Assembly (NCBI GenBank): GCA_051294375.1
Contig: CM119265.1
Coordinates: 348,328-412,327, forward strand
DNA from: Paraspadella gotoi
Taxonomy: Eukaryota; Chaetognatha
Direction of reading: 5' to 3'
Length of the DNA: 64,000 nt
Every line of letters starts with the position of its first letter. Positions within the stretch are counted from its first letter, which is position 1. Below are positions 42,634 to 51,827 of the stretch, piece by piece. The position numbers were made by a program, and so were the translations under genes. Under the pieces are notes generated by a model, which saw only the letters and a list, made by a program, of their open reading frames with translations, did no database searches and was not told the DNA's origin.

Positions 42634-43723
42634 ACCTCCTCCCGCCGGCCCTCCCGTTTTCCGAATGTCGATAGCAGCCCGGCTCACATTTCTTGGCCGA
42701 GTCGCCATATTTCTTGTGGTAGAAGCATATGTCTACTCGTGACGTTTTCTGCTGCGATGTTGATTGAGTGGGCGGTGCCTTTTCGGGGTTTGCCGGTCGT
42801 CGAGGCGCGTTGTAAGGTCGACGAGGGAGTTGAGACGGTCGAGGTCGATTGACGGCGTTGACGTCGTCGAGAAGTGTCGAATCCTCTGGCATGAGAGGCG
42901 GGACGGAGTTGTTGACGGCGTGAATCGATGAAGTTGCTGCAGGATGCAGCAGCTTGCCGTCACGGTCGAAATAGGCGTCGGCGAATCGTGCTGCTGTTTC
43001 AGCGTCGACGGTTTCGACTCTTTCCGCGAGGCTTCGTTGCACCTCCGCTGGTAGTTCTCTCAATAATAGTTCTTTGAGTATATCATCGACAGAGACTTTT
43101 CCCGCCTTTTCCTTCATGATGTCCAGTAGTTGTGAAGGTCGTCGATTATCTCGACGGGTGCCGTCGATGAGAGAGGCGGCCTGCTGAGATCGAGTGCGAC
43201 CGTATTCATGCCTTAGATACGTGAGAAATGATATCCAGCGAGCGTCGGTAGCCTCGCCGAACAGAAAGGCGTTTATTCGTGGATTAAAGTCAACTGTAAA
43301 CTTATCTTCCAAGTGGGCGAATTTCTCTTTCGCCGATGTAGTGCCGGCGCGAGTATATGCCGCTTCGATTCGTTGAATCCAAAGCTCCACGTTGTCCTGA
43401 TCGAAGTCGGGGAGCTTCGGTTTCTTGAGGGACAATCCCTGAAGTGACGCTGTCAGTGTGGCCGCCAGGGCGCGGACGAGTTCCGCTTGAGGGTCGAGAG
43501 GTGGCGCTGTGGCCATCTGGGCGGCGCTTGTCGGCGTCGAGGGAAAAGAGAAGTTGTTTTGGGCGGCGTCGGTCGTTGGAGATCGTCGTCCACGACCAAA
43601 ACCGAGTCCAAGCGGAGCTGGAGGCGCTAGGCGATTCGTTTGATCTTGAGGCTGTGGAGAGGTGTCGCCTGAGCCGTTGGAAAACGCTGTGCGAGCGCGG
43701 GTGCTACCCGCGGGGCCGCTCAT
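42634..43723 (-). CDS. gag: Gag polyprotein, copy F
   Basis: Start chosen at MSGPAGSTRARTAF (43723), as in D and E. Clean capsid-like domain (LPDFDQDNVELWIQRIEAAY, FAHLEDKF) and zinc knuckle C-FY-H-KKYGDSAKK-C-EPG-C, then RAGGRR. The stop codon falls in the ten Ns at 42624-42633. Length matches E. Confidence 0.88.
42656..42662 (-). promoter_or_regulatory. Putative relaxed -1 shift site, copy F
   Basis: TCG GAA AAC in gag phase, equivalent to the sites in C and E. Confidence 0.48.
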
Positions 43724-43776
43724 GAAGTCGTGGCGGCGTTTGACACGTGGAAAAAGGAGAGAGAGTCGGTAAGAGA

Positions 43777-43818
43777 TAGGCAAGCTTTAACAGCTTTCAA
43801 ATTCTGACGTCTTGCCTA
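43777..43818 (-). promoter_or_regulatory. Leader hairpin, copy F
   Basis: TAGGCAAG (43777-43784) and CTTGCCTA (43811-43818), 8 bp perfect, with a loop unrelated in sequence to that of E. Confidence 0.7.
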
Positions 43819-44014
43819 CCTGAGGGAAGGTTTGCATCCACTGAAGGCGTCCTCGAGTCCCGTTTGATTGTTTCTTGGATTTTAAATTTTGTTTTGTTTT
43901 GTTGAGTGAGATTCGAGGGTTCAGGCATAGGCTAATTTGATGAATAAAAACTCTAAGGCTCATGAGGCAGCAGTTAGTTTTATTTAGTTTAGTTTCAGAG
44001 GTTGGATATTTGTT

Positions 44015-44032
44015 CAAAGGTCGGGCTCACCA
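44015..44032 (-). other. Primer binding site, copy F
   Basis: TGGTGAGCCCGACCTTTG on the minus strand. The first 13 bases differ from the tRNA-Trp-type site TGGTGACCCCGAC at one position. Confidence 0.7.
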
Positions 44033-44034
44033 GT

Positions 44035-44164
44035 TGTAGATGGCAGAAACCCTGGCACCGATAGNNNNNNNNNNNNNNNNNNNNNNNNNNNNNNNNNNNN
44101 NNNNNNNNNNNNNNNNNNNNNNNNNNNNNNNNNNNNNNNNNNNNNNNNNNNNNNNNNNNNNNNN
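44035..44164. other. Start of 5' LTR F, then 100-N gap
   Basis: TGTAGATGGCAGAAACCCTGG (44035-44064 region) is the same LTR type as 37327. Exactly 100 Ns (44065-44164) hide the rest, any telomeric array and the 3' LTR of copy G. Confidence 0.95.
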
Positions 44165-44509
44165 CGCCCCCCTGTTGAAATATATCGCTTAAATATATTA
44201 AAATAAAATTGTTGTCGTCAATTGAGTGAGTGAAATGTGTGTTGATAATAATATACAATAATATTATATCTTGTACATGGGTAAATTAAATAATAAAATT
44301 GACTTTGACCGACTCCAAAAATGAAATACAAATATTCTTGAAATATAACGAGAAATAAAATTTGCAAAATCATAAAAATGATTAAAATAGTGTTTCAAAA
44401 TATTTACAATTTATATATACATCATTCCTGAATACATAAGGCTTAGTCGGCAGTCGGAGCCCGGCGTTGATGACTGGACCAAGATGGAGGAAGCTGCTCT
44501 GGCTGTCGA
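44165..44509 (-). other. 3'UTR and polypurine tract of copy G
   Basis: CGCCCCCCTG beside the gap, then AT-rich sequence with AATTGTTGTCGTCAATTG (plus view), the family-1 3'UTR motif. No gene seen. Confidence 0.6.
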
Positions 44510-47500
44510 CTATATGGATTCGGGCGTTTTGTCTTTTTTGTTGTTGTCATTTTCGTCTTTTTGTCGCTTAAGCATCTCTTTTAGTACTACTGAGTACATT
44601 GGACGATTGTTGTTGTTGTTGTTGTTGTTGTTATTGTTCTCTCCGTCTTTGTTTTCTCCGACGTTTGCTCGAATTTGTTTATTCGAGAAGTTTTCGATCG
44701 TTGGCTTCGAGAATCTCCACGTTGGCTCGAATTTGTTGTTGTTGTTGTTCTTCGCTTCTTTTCCTTTTGAGATTGGAGATGTCGAACGGAGAACGTCGGG
44801 AGAACATGAAGTTTCGAGCAAAAAAGACGAAGAGGGTGAGGAGGGGTTGGGGGAAGGTGGGGGTTGATTTTGGGGGGTAAGAGGAGGAGGAGGAGGAGGA
44901 GGAAGAGGAGGAGGAGGATGAGGAGGAGGAGGCGAGGCTGCTCGTTGCGCCGTTGAACGCGTTGTTCTTGTTGTTGACGCTGGAATTCGGGTTCTTGGAC
45001 CTGGCTGGCGTCCTGGGCGGCGTTGTGGGCGTGTCTCGGCCTCGTTATCCTCCAGTATGTCGTCGCTAATCCATGCCGGTTTGATTCGTGCGATATTTAC
45101 TACTTCTCGTCCGGAACTTGGGATTTCGATTGTCATGTTCAATCCATTTCTGCTAATGACGCGATAAGGGCCGTCGTAAGGCGGCACTAGAGGCGGGTTC
45201 ACACCTGCGCGTCGAATGAAGACGTGTTGAGCCGTCTCGAGGTTGGCGGGAAGGTGCACGGAAGGTTGGCGATGAGCTGACGTTGCAGTGGGCTGAAGGC
45301 GAGCGACTTCTACACGCAGGCTGGCTAATTGTTTTTGGCGCTGGCGCTGTAGATTGGCGTTGTCCTCCTGATTTTCTCCGAGGATGCTCCCAGGGATAGA
45401 GAGTCCTTCCCCGAAGACCAGGTCGGCGGCTGAGGCGCCGATGTCTTCTTTAACGGTGGTTCGAATTGCAAGTAGCGTTAGAGGGAGTTTCCAGAACCAA
45501 CTTTCTTTCTCTTGTCGAGCGAGGGCCATCAACGATTCTTTCAGTCTCCTGTGGAATCGTTCCACCAGGCCGTTGGCCTGGGGATGATACGCTGTAGTTG
45601 TCTGGTGTCTGATTCCCCATTGACGAGTGAGTTGACGCCAAAGTGCCGAATTAAATTGGGTTCCTCTGTCTGTTGTGATTATCGCTGGTATACCGAACAT
45701 GCTGATCCATTCATGACTAAATGCATCTAATATCGTCGACGTGAGAGTATCTTGCAGCGGAATTGCCGTCGGCCATCGAGAGAAGCGGTCGACTACTGTC
45801 AAGAGGTGCTTATAGCCGTTTGATGTTGGCATCTTTACCAGATCTAGGTTGACGTGTTGGAACCTTTTCTGAGGGACTTTGAATTCCCCGATTTCGGGTA
45901 CTACGTGTCGCGTCACCTTTGCTTTTTGACAAGCGGTACAGTCTCTTGCCCAACGTGTGACATCTTGTCGCATGCTTGTCCACACGAATTTTGACGCTAC
46001 TGCTTTTCGTGTAGCCTCGATCCCGGGATGACCTAAACCGTGGATTACATCGAATATCCTCCTCCGCCACGCCGCCGGTACAAATGGGCGTGCCGGGCCA
46101 TTCGAAATGTCCGCGAGTAATTGCTGGTCGCCAATTTGAATTTTCCTGAAAGTGAGGCCAGATCTTGCATCTTCAGCTATTCGTTGAAAATCCGGATCAA
46201 GACTCTGCTCTCTCGCCATTTGTTCGAAATCTATTTCGAATGTCGTTAGTGAATTTATCACTGCTTGGGCGTCCTCGAGGCGATTGGCTTTGATCGGTTT
46301 TTCGCTTTTCTCCTCGAGTTGCTCGTCGACTTGGTTGAGAGGTGCATCGTCGATGTTTGAGATTTCGGCTGAGTTTTTGTTTTCCTCTGGCGCTTTTTCT
46401 TGATTCGTTGTCGTTGATGGAGTATTTGGTCGTGACAACGCGTCCGCCACGACGTTTGCTTTTCCCTTCAGATATCTTATATCTGTCGTGTACTCGGCTA
46501 CGACGGATAACTGATAGGCTTGTCGTGCGGTTTGGGGTTCACTTTTCTTCTTGATGGCGGGGATCAGGCTCTGATGATCAGTGTAAATGGTGAAACTCCT
46601 GCCCTCGATCCAGTGGCGGAAGTGGCGGACGGCGCGGAAGGCGCCGAAAAGCTCACGATCGAAGGGCGGCCATAATCGCTGATTTTTCGCGAGCTTGGCT
46701 GAAAAAAAAGCCAGCGGTTCCCACCCTTTGGGACCCCGCTGCTCGAGAACGGCGCCGACAGCGTGATCAGACGCGTCGGTGGTGATACATAACTGTGCGC
46801 CCGTTCTGGGATGATGGAGGAGCGCCGCTTGGATGAGGCCTTCCTTCATTGAGTCAAACGCTTTTTCACACTCCTCCGTCCACTTGAGGGCCTTGGGCTT
46901 TCCGCTAAGCGCCTCGTATAGAGGTGTGCATCGATGGGCGACTTTAGGGACGAATCGACGGTAATAATTGACCATCCCTAGAAAGCGTTGGAGCTCCTTT
47001 ATCGTCGTCGGTCTTGTCGTCTCCTTGAGCGTTTGAACACGCTCTGGTAACGGCCGGACTCCATTCCTGTCGACGAGGAAGCCTAGGAACTCGAGCGACT
47101 CCTGGCCTAGAAGACACTTTTTGGTGTTAACCACCAAACCATTCGCATCGAGCGTTTTGAAGACCCGCTCCAGGTCCTGGAGATGCTCCTCCGGGGATGA
47201 CGAGGCAACCAAGATGTCATCTAAATAGACGAACGTATGAGGCACGTCACCCAGGATCTCATCCATCAGTCTCTGGAAATCTTGACCCGCGTTCTTGAGT
47301 CCAAAAGGACAACGCGGGAAGACGTATAACCCAAATGGGGTTATAACTGCGGTTTTTTTGACGTCCTCTGGATTGACTGGTATTTGATGATAACCTTTCA
47401 GTAAGTCAATCTTCGAAAAGATTGTCTTACCTTCCAGTTGAGCGTTGAAATCTGTCAAAAGCTTGACAGGGTATCGATCGTCAATTGTTTGGGTGTTGAG

Positions 47501-48214
47501 GCGGCGATAGTCGCCACAACAGCGCCATCCTCCGTCAGGTTTCGCTACTACGTGGAGTGGTGACGACCACTCAGATTTTCCACGTTTCGCTATTCCCAGC
47601 GAAACCATTTTTTCGAGCTCTCTCTTAGCCACTGCTAATTTCTCCGGGTCCAAACGCCTCGCCCGCGACTGACAAGGTCTCCCTTCAGTGGGAATGGAAT
47701 GAGTGACGCCGTGCTTCGGCTCTTTGAGCTCGAAGGTTGGCGTCGAGAGAGATGGAAACGAGTCCAGCAACTTGTAAAACTTCTCACCGCTTCTGTTTAC
47801 AAAGTTGACATGCGTAGAGGTTCCAGAGGAGGTAGAAGCTGCGATAGTCGAATAATTTTGAAGGTCGATTAGCAAGCCATCCCTGTGATTGGGAGCTAAA
47901 AAGTTCTCCGCTAGGAAATCAGCACCTAGGATGTTTTGAGTAACGCCTGCAATGACGAAATCGTAGTCGAATTGACGCTTGCCTAATGTGACCGTTTTCT
48001 TTTCTGTGCCGAAACAGTCGATGGGAGATCCGTTCGCGGCCTGTAGCTTCATATTCGGGTCTGGGCCTCGTTCTCGTTGTTCTTTCGTTGGAGGAGTGAT
48101 CGATAACAACGCGCCACCGTCCACCAGCCACTTCGTTCTAGTCACTGAATCACGTATATACAATAAGTCATTTGACGCTGGTGAACGAGATTGTTTTTGA
48201 GGGACGGCGTTCAC
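44510..48214 (-). CDS. pol: Pol polyprotein, copy G (PR-RT-RNaseH-IN)
   Basis: A 1234-codon intact frame. Protease VDGGALLS has its Asp at residue 32. RT: KIDLLKGYHQIP (268-279), YLDD 330-333. RNase H: D480, E521, D546. Integrase zinc: H725, H729, C759, C762; DDE: D791, D849, E885; GPYR from 1015. The proline-rich linker then leads to the tail FSKPTIENFSNK and YSVVLKEMLKRQ. The frame's first in-frame codon is GTG overlapping the gag TGA (GTGA), so it needs the -1 shift at 48235-48241. No chromodomain seen. All catalytic residues are present apart from the unusual DGG. Confidence 0.95.
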   Translation of the reverse strand: MNAVPQKQSRSPASNDLLYIRDSVTRTKWLVDGGALLSITPPTKEQRERGPDPNMKLQAANGSPIDCFGTEKKTVTLGKRQFDYDFVIAGVTQNILGADFLAENFLAPNHRDGLLIDLQNYSTIAASTSSGTSTHVNFVNRSGEKFYKLLDSFPSLSTPTFELKEPKHGVTHSIPTEGRPCQSRARRLDPEKLAVAKRELEKMVSLGIAKRGKSEWSSPLHVVAKPDGGWRCCGDYRRLNTQTIDDRYPVKLLTDFNAQLEGKTIFSKIDLLKGYHQIPVNPEDVKKTAVITPFGLYVFPRCPFGLKNAGQDFQRLMDEILGDVPHTFVYLDDILVASSSPEEHLQDLERVFKTLDANGLVVNTKKCLLGQESLEFLGFLVDRNGVRPLPERVQTLKETTRPTTIKELQRFLGMVNYYRRFVPKVAHRCTPLYEALSGKPKALKWTEECEKAFDSMKEGLIQAALLHHPRTGAQLCITTDASDHAVGAVLEQRGPKGWEPLAFFSAKLAKNQRLWPPFDRELFGAFRAVRHFRHWIEGRSFTIYTDHQSLIPAIKKKSEPQTARQAYQLSVVAEYTTDIRYLKGKANVVADALSRPNTPSTTTNQEKAPEENKNSAEISNIDDAPLNQVDEQLEEKSEKPIKANRLEDAQAVINSLTTFEIDFEQMAREQSLDPDFQRIAEDARSGLTFRKIQIGDQQLLADISNGPARPFVPAAWRRRIFDVIHGLGHPGIEATRKAVASKFVWTSMRQDVTRWARDCTACQKAKVTRHVVPEIGEFKVPQKRFQHVNLDLVKMPTSNGYKHLLTVVDRFSRWPTAIPLQDTLTSTILDAFSHEWISMFGIPAIITTDRGTQFNSALWRQLTRQWGIRHQTTTAYHPQANGLVERFHRRLKESLMALARQEKESWFWKLPLTLLAIRTTVKEDIGASAADLVFGEGLSIPGSILGENQEDNANLQRQRQKQLASLRVEVARLQPTATSAHRQPSVHLPANLETAQHVFIRRAGVNPPLVPPYDGPYRVISRNGLNMTIEIPSSGREVVNIARIKPAWISDDILEDNEAETRPQRRPGRQPGPRTRIPASTTRTTRSTAQRAASPPPPHPPPPLPPPPPPPLTPQNQPPPSPNPSSPSSSFLLETSCSPDVLRSTSPISKGKEAKNNNNNKFEPTWRFSKPTIENFSNKQIRANVGENKDGENNNNNNNNNNNRPMYSVVLKEMLKRQKDENDNNKKDKTPESI

Positions 48215-49302
48215 CGCCGGCGTCCCCCTTTGCCGTTTCCCTCACGGCGTTTTTGGGACTCCTCGAACTTCGCGCAGCCCGGCTCACACGACCAGGCGTC
48301 GTCTCCGAAACGGGCGTGTTTGCTGCAGATTGTGAGTAGCTTACTCTTGGGTTTTCCCTTCGTTTGACTCTGTCGCTTTTTCCCGTTTGTATTTCTCTTC
48401 GAGAAGTTTCCGAGGGCGTTGATGGTGTCGTCGTCGTCGGAGGTTGAGGGTTGACGCTCTCGTTGGCTTTTTTCGACGTTGTTGACGAGGGATGTCGCTT
48501 GGCGTATCTTCAGATTACCCTCGTTGTCGAAATGGTGATCCGCTAATTGGCAGAGTTCACTCGCCGAAAGGTCCTCCGCTTTTTCCTCCAGTTGACGCCT
48601 GACCTCCGTCGGAAGTTCTCTCAAGATCTTCTCTTTTCTGACGTCGTCGATCGTTATTGACTTAGTCTTTTCTTCCAGCTGAGCCAGAAGTTTCGATGGT
48701 TTGAGACCGTCAGCGTCGAGCGAGTCGAGGAGATTTGCGGCCTGCTGCCGCCTGGTGATCCCATACTCCTTTCGTAAGTATTGTAGAAATTGAGTCCAAG
48801 TTGCTTCTGATGCTTCGCCAAATAAAAATTGGTTAATCTTCGGATCAACCTTTACACCGATTTTTGATTCTAAATGTGCGAATTTAGATTTAGGCGCTGA
48901 GATTCCTGCTCGCGTGTAGGCAGCTTCTACTCGTCGTATCCAAATCTCGATATTTGATGTATCGAAGTCCGGTAGATCGGGCTTCCTATTGGAGGCCCGC
49001 TCGAGTGCCCGCGTTGCAGCCGCCAGCGCCGCGCGAAGCTCGTCATTCTCGCCTCTCAGTTCCTGCTCTGTCGCGCCGCCTGTCGCCATGTCGGCGTCCT
49101 CGACGTTTCCAGCGATGAAGTTGCTTGTGCTGATCGCCTGGTACTCGAAGGTCGGGGCTGCGTCGGTGAATATAGGCGATGTTGAAGCTGATCTGCGACC
49201 TCTTCCGAATCCGATGGGTATTTGGAGTGTCGCTGCTTCTCGTTGGCCTTCCTGGTCGCGTTGAGTGGATCGGAGGCGATAACGGTAGTCTTGGTCGCTC
49301 AT
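48211..49302 (-). CDS. gag: Gag polyprotein, copy G
   Basis: Two close ATGs, at 49314 and 49302. The second gives MSDQDYRYRLRSTQRD, aligned with H. About 363 residues. Capsid-like domain with LPDFDTSNIEIWIRRVEAAY, FAHLESKI and QLEEKTKSITIDD. The zinc knuckle is C-SK-H-ARFGDDAWS-C-EPG-C, with basic end GKGGRRR. Intact. The TGA overlaps the pol frame. Confidence 0.93.
   Translation of the reverse strand: MSDQDYRYRLRSTQRDQEGQREAATLQIPIGFGRGRRSASTSPIFTDAAPTFEYQAISTSNFIAGNVEDADMATGGATEQELRGENDELRAALAAATRALERASNRKPDLPDFDTSNIEIWIRRVEAAYTRAGISAPKSKFAHLESKIGVKVDPKINQFLFGEASEATWTQFLQYLRKEYGITRRQQAANLLDSLDADGLKPSKLLAQLEEKTKSITIDDVRKEKILRELPTEVRRQLEEKAEDLSASELCQLADHHFDNEGNLKIRQATSLVNNVEKSQRERQPSTSDDDDTINALGNFSKRNTNGKKRQSQTKGKPKSKLLTICSKHARFGDDAWSCEPGCAKFEESQKRREGNGKGGRRR
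48235..48241 (-). promoter_or_regulatory. -1 frameshift heptamer, copy G
   Basis: Gag codons GAG GGA AAC give canonical G GGA AAC, 22 bases before the stop. Pol is open in the -1 frame from here. Confidence 0.75.
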
Positions 49303-49374
49303 CGGGTCGTCCACGACGTTGTCGGCCCGGATAATATGTGAGGATAGATAGAAAAAGGAAAAAGGGCGTCAGCG

Positions 49375-49415
49375 GATTGGATGGATTCGCTTAATCCCAA
49401 TATCCACATCCAATC
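49375..49415 (-). promoter_or_regulatory. Leader hairpin with donor-like GTAAG, copy G
   Basis: GATTGGATG (49375-49383) and CATCCAATC (49407-49415) pair over 9 bp. The element strand reads TGAG|GTAAGATTGG. The stem sequence differs completely from that in B or D-F. Confidence 0.7.
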
Positions 49416-49470
49416 TTACCTCAGAGGGCGTTTTGTTGCTCCAATTCTTTGGTCGAAGGTTGGCTTTGAC

Positions 49471-49488
49471 TCCGCGTCGTGCTTACCA
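49471..49488 (-). other. Primer binding site, copy G
   Basis: TGGTAAGCACGACGCGGA on the minus strand, two bases after LTR end CCACA. Confidence 0.62.
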
Positions 49489-49490
49489 TG

Positions 49491-50063
49491 TGTGGCAAGG
49501 TATCAGAGGACCGACTGACTTGTTAGAAAGTTGAGACCGATGAACGTTGACATCAATTACAATGTGGTTCTAAGATGAATTATTTATCGATGAATAAGTT
49601 CATAGCAGGAAGGCACTTTGTAGTTTCTTGAATTGATTTGTTATTTGAATTGATTTAGTGATGAAGATAAACATATTATTGAGATAAGATTTTCTCTGAC
49701 TTTATAATGTATGTCATTACATTAGTTAGAGTGAGATAAAACGTCGATAATAATTAATAAGTTCATTTATTAACATCGAGAGGTAAAAACCGATCTGAAT
49801 GATCTTCAGACAATGATCAATAAAGTAAACGATCAATAAACAAATGAAATAACAGATCCATCTCTTGGTGATCGATTCAATCTTTAGGACAGAAACAAAA
49901 GTCATAAGATCTGATAACTCTATATTCTGGGATTGTAGCTTCGATTTCAGGGTGAGTTGGCGGCCTAGATCGGTGATCGACGGCGTCCAACGCTTGAGCC
50001 CGGGTTCGATCCCCGGAGCGGATGAGTTATTTCCAAATCGATTTAACTCGCTCAAGAGGCTAC

Positions 50064-50064
<1 letters not shown>
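49491..50064 (-). repeat. 5' LTR of copy G
   Basis: 574 bp from TGTGGCAAGG to AAGAGGCTACA, then ACCCTAA repeats. Start shared with LTR B. Confidence 0.82.
49952..50024 (+). promoter_or_regulatory. tRNA-like segment in LTR G
   Basis: A-box-like GAGTTGGCGGCCTAGATCGG and B box GGTTCGATCCC in a perfect T-arm-like CCGGG-TTCGATC-CCCGG. The end CCGGAGCGGATGA is nearly that of LTR B. Confidence 0.65.
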
Positions 50065-50102
<38 letters not shown>

Positions 50103-50137
50103 CCCTAACCTAACCCTAACCCTAACCCCTAACCACC

Positions 50138-50172
<35 letters not shown>

Positions 50173-50176
50173 ACCT

Positions 50177-50207
<31 letters not shown>

Positions 50208-50875
50208 CCCTAACCTCTAACCCCTAACCCCAACCCTAACCCCTAACCCTAACCCTAACCCTAACCCTAACCTAACCCTAACCCAACCCTAACCCTAACC
50301 CTAACCCTTAACCCCTAACCCTAAACCTAACCCTAACCAACCCTAACACCCTAACCCAACCCTATAACCCTAACCCTAACCCTAACCCTAACCCTAACCC
50401 TAAACCCACCTAACCCTACCCTAACCCAACCCTAACCCTAACCCTAACCCTAACCCCTAACCCTAACCCCTAAACCCTAACCCTAAACCCTAACTCCTAA
50501 CCCTTAACCCAACCCTAACCCTAACCCTAAACCCTAACCCAAACCCTAACCCTAACCCTAACCCTAACCAACCCTAACCCTAACCCTAACCCTAACCCAA
50601 CCCTAACCCTAACCCTAACCGTAACCCTGAACCGCTAACCCTAACCCCTGAACCCCTAACGCCTAACGCCTAACCCGCTAACCCACGCCGCAGCACCCAC
50701 CCTAACATCCTAACTACCTTAACCCTAACCCCTAACCCTAACCCTACCCTAACCTAACCCTAACCCTAACCCTAACCCTAACCCTAACGCCTTACCGAAC
50801 CCTATAACCCTAACCTAACCCTAACCCTAACCCTAACCCTAACTACCTGACTACCCTAACCTAACCCGCTAACCC
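50065..50875 (+). repeat. Long telomeric CCCTAA array, degenerate in part
   Basis: About 810 bases. Units are regular at the left and degrade around 50620-50720 (CCGTAA, CCTGAA, ACGCCT) before recovering. Ends ...CTAACCC at the LTR of copy H. Confidence 0.96.
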
Positions 50876-51569
50876 TGTGGTGAGGCATATGAGTTGAACC
50901 ACAGCGCGACGATTGCCTTAACACACTGTGTGACATAGTGCTGAGCATCATGACGATCTTAGTCTTTAGCGTTAGACGGTTAGATGGCGCGAGAAAAGTA
51001 GGTCACATGATGTGAGATTAATATTGAAACGTTATAATTAATATTTAGAAGCGAGATTAAATATTCGAGATTAATATTAAACGTTTGTTTATTAAGATCG
51101 TTGTGAGATTATAATTCGAATGAAGAATAATTAATTGAAGATTAATTTATTTAATTGAGATTAATAATTCAACTTTGTTGTAAAATCGAGTTCTCATCAT
51201 TTAATGTACTCAATACATTTTGAGATAGATTTAAAACAAGTTTTTAATGTTGGTTTTAACATTATATTAACGAGATCAAAAACAAGAGTAAAATGAATCA
51301 GACTTCAATCATTGAAGTAAACAGTTAATAAACAAAAGCAGTTGAAATGGCGGGTAAGACATCTCTAGTTGAGTTCTATTAATCTAGGGAAAAACAAAGG
51401 CTTCGTTTCTGGTTTAAAGCTTTAAAACAGGTTTTAATCTGGCGATAAAACATGGCCTCTTGGTGGCTGAGAGGTTAAACTCGAAGCGTCCCAAGGCTTG
51501 AGTTCGAGGTTCGAATCCCAGGCTGGGATGAATTATTTCTCACCAGATAATTCGCTCAAGTTGGCCGCA
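50876..51569 (-). repeat. 3' LTR of copy H
   Basis: TGTGGTGAGGCATATGAG to TTGGCCGCA, beside the polypurine complement AGCCCCCC. A short inverted pair TGTGGT/ACCACA occupies the first 27 bases. Near identical to 57035-57732. Confidence 0.93.
51453..51530 (+). promoter_or_regulatory. tRNA-like segment in 3' LTR of copy H
   Basis: A-box-like TGGTGGCTGAGAGGTTA (Leu/Ser-like D arm) and B box GGTTCGAATCC. Repeated at 57613-57690. No TTTT directly after. Confidence 0.7.
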
Positions 51570-51827
51570 AGCCCCCCTTTATAATATAATCTCAAAAAAT
51601 ATTATAATAAAAATTGTTGTCGTCCAACGTGTGTGATTGTATGAGTGTGAAATAATATTACTAATTGGGTTTTAAAATATGTACAAAATATCGAAGTGGT
51701 TTGACAACCGGTTTAAACATGTAAAAGAAAAATTCAAATCGTTGCATACAAATTCCATAACAAACATTTCATAACAACAAAAATTTACAAAACAACAACA
51801 AATCGTTACATCTTGAATCTTTAATAA
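51570..51827 (-). other. 3'UTR and polypurine tract of copy H
   Basis: AT-rich, with AATTGTTGTCGTCCAACG (plus view), the family-1 motif, about 50 bases from the polypurine tract. Confidence 0.65.

Larger units (their letters stand above)
38444..44064 (-). mobile_element. Copy F: Ty3/gypsy element, partly broken
   Basis: Contains the LTR terminus (38444-38450), 3'UTR, pol in several frames, gag, leader and primer site, then the first 30 bases of the 5' LTR before a 100-N gap. The 3' LTR body is at 37327-37749. Family 2. Confidence 0.88.
44165..50064 (-). mobile_element. Copy G: Ty3/gypsy element with intact gag and pol
   Basis: 5' LTR, primer site, leader hairpin, gag, pol and 3'UTR are complete and free of Ns. 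The 3' LTR lies in the 100-N gap. Family 1. Confidence 0.92.

Noticed and set aside
44510-48214. A chromodomain at the end of integrase
   Set aside because: After GPY/F the sequence is proline-rich, then the short FSxPT tail. No aromatic-cage pattern was seen.
44165-51827. An env gene between pol and the 3' LTR
   Set aside because: The 260-430 base 3'UTRs are AT-rich without any open frame of useful length, so these are not errantivirus-like.
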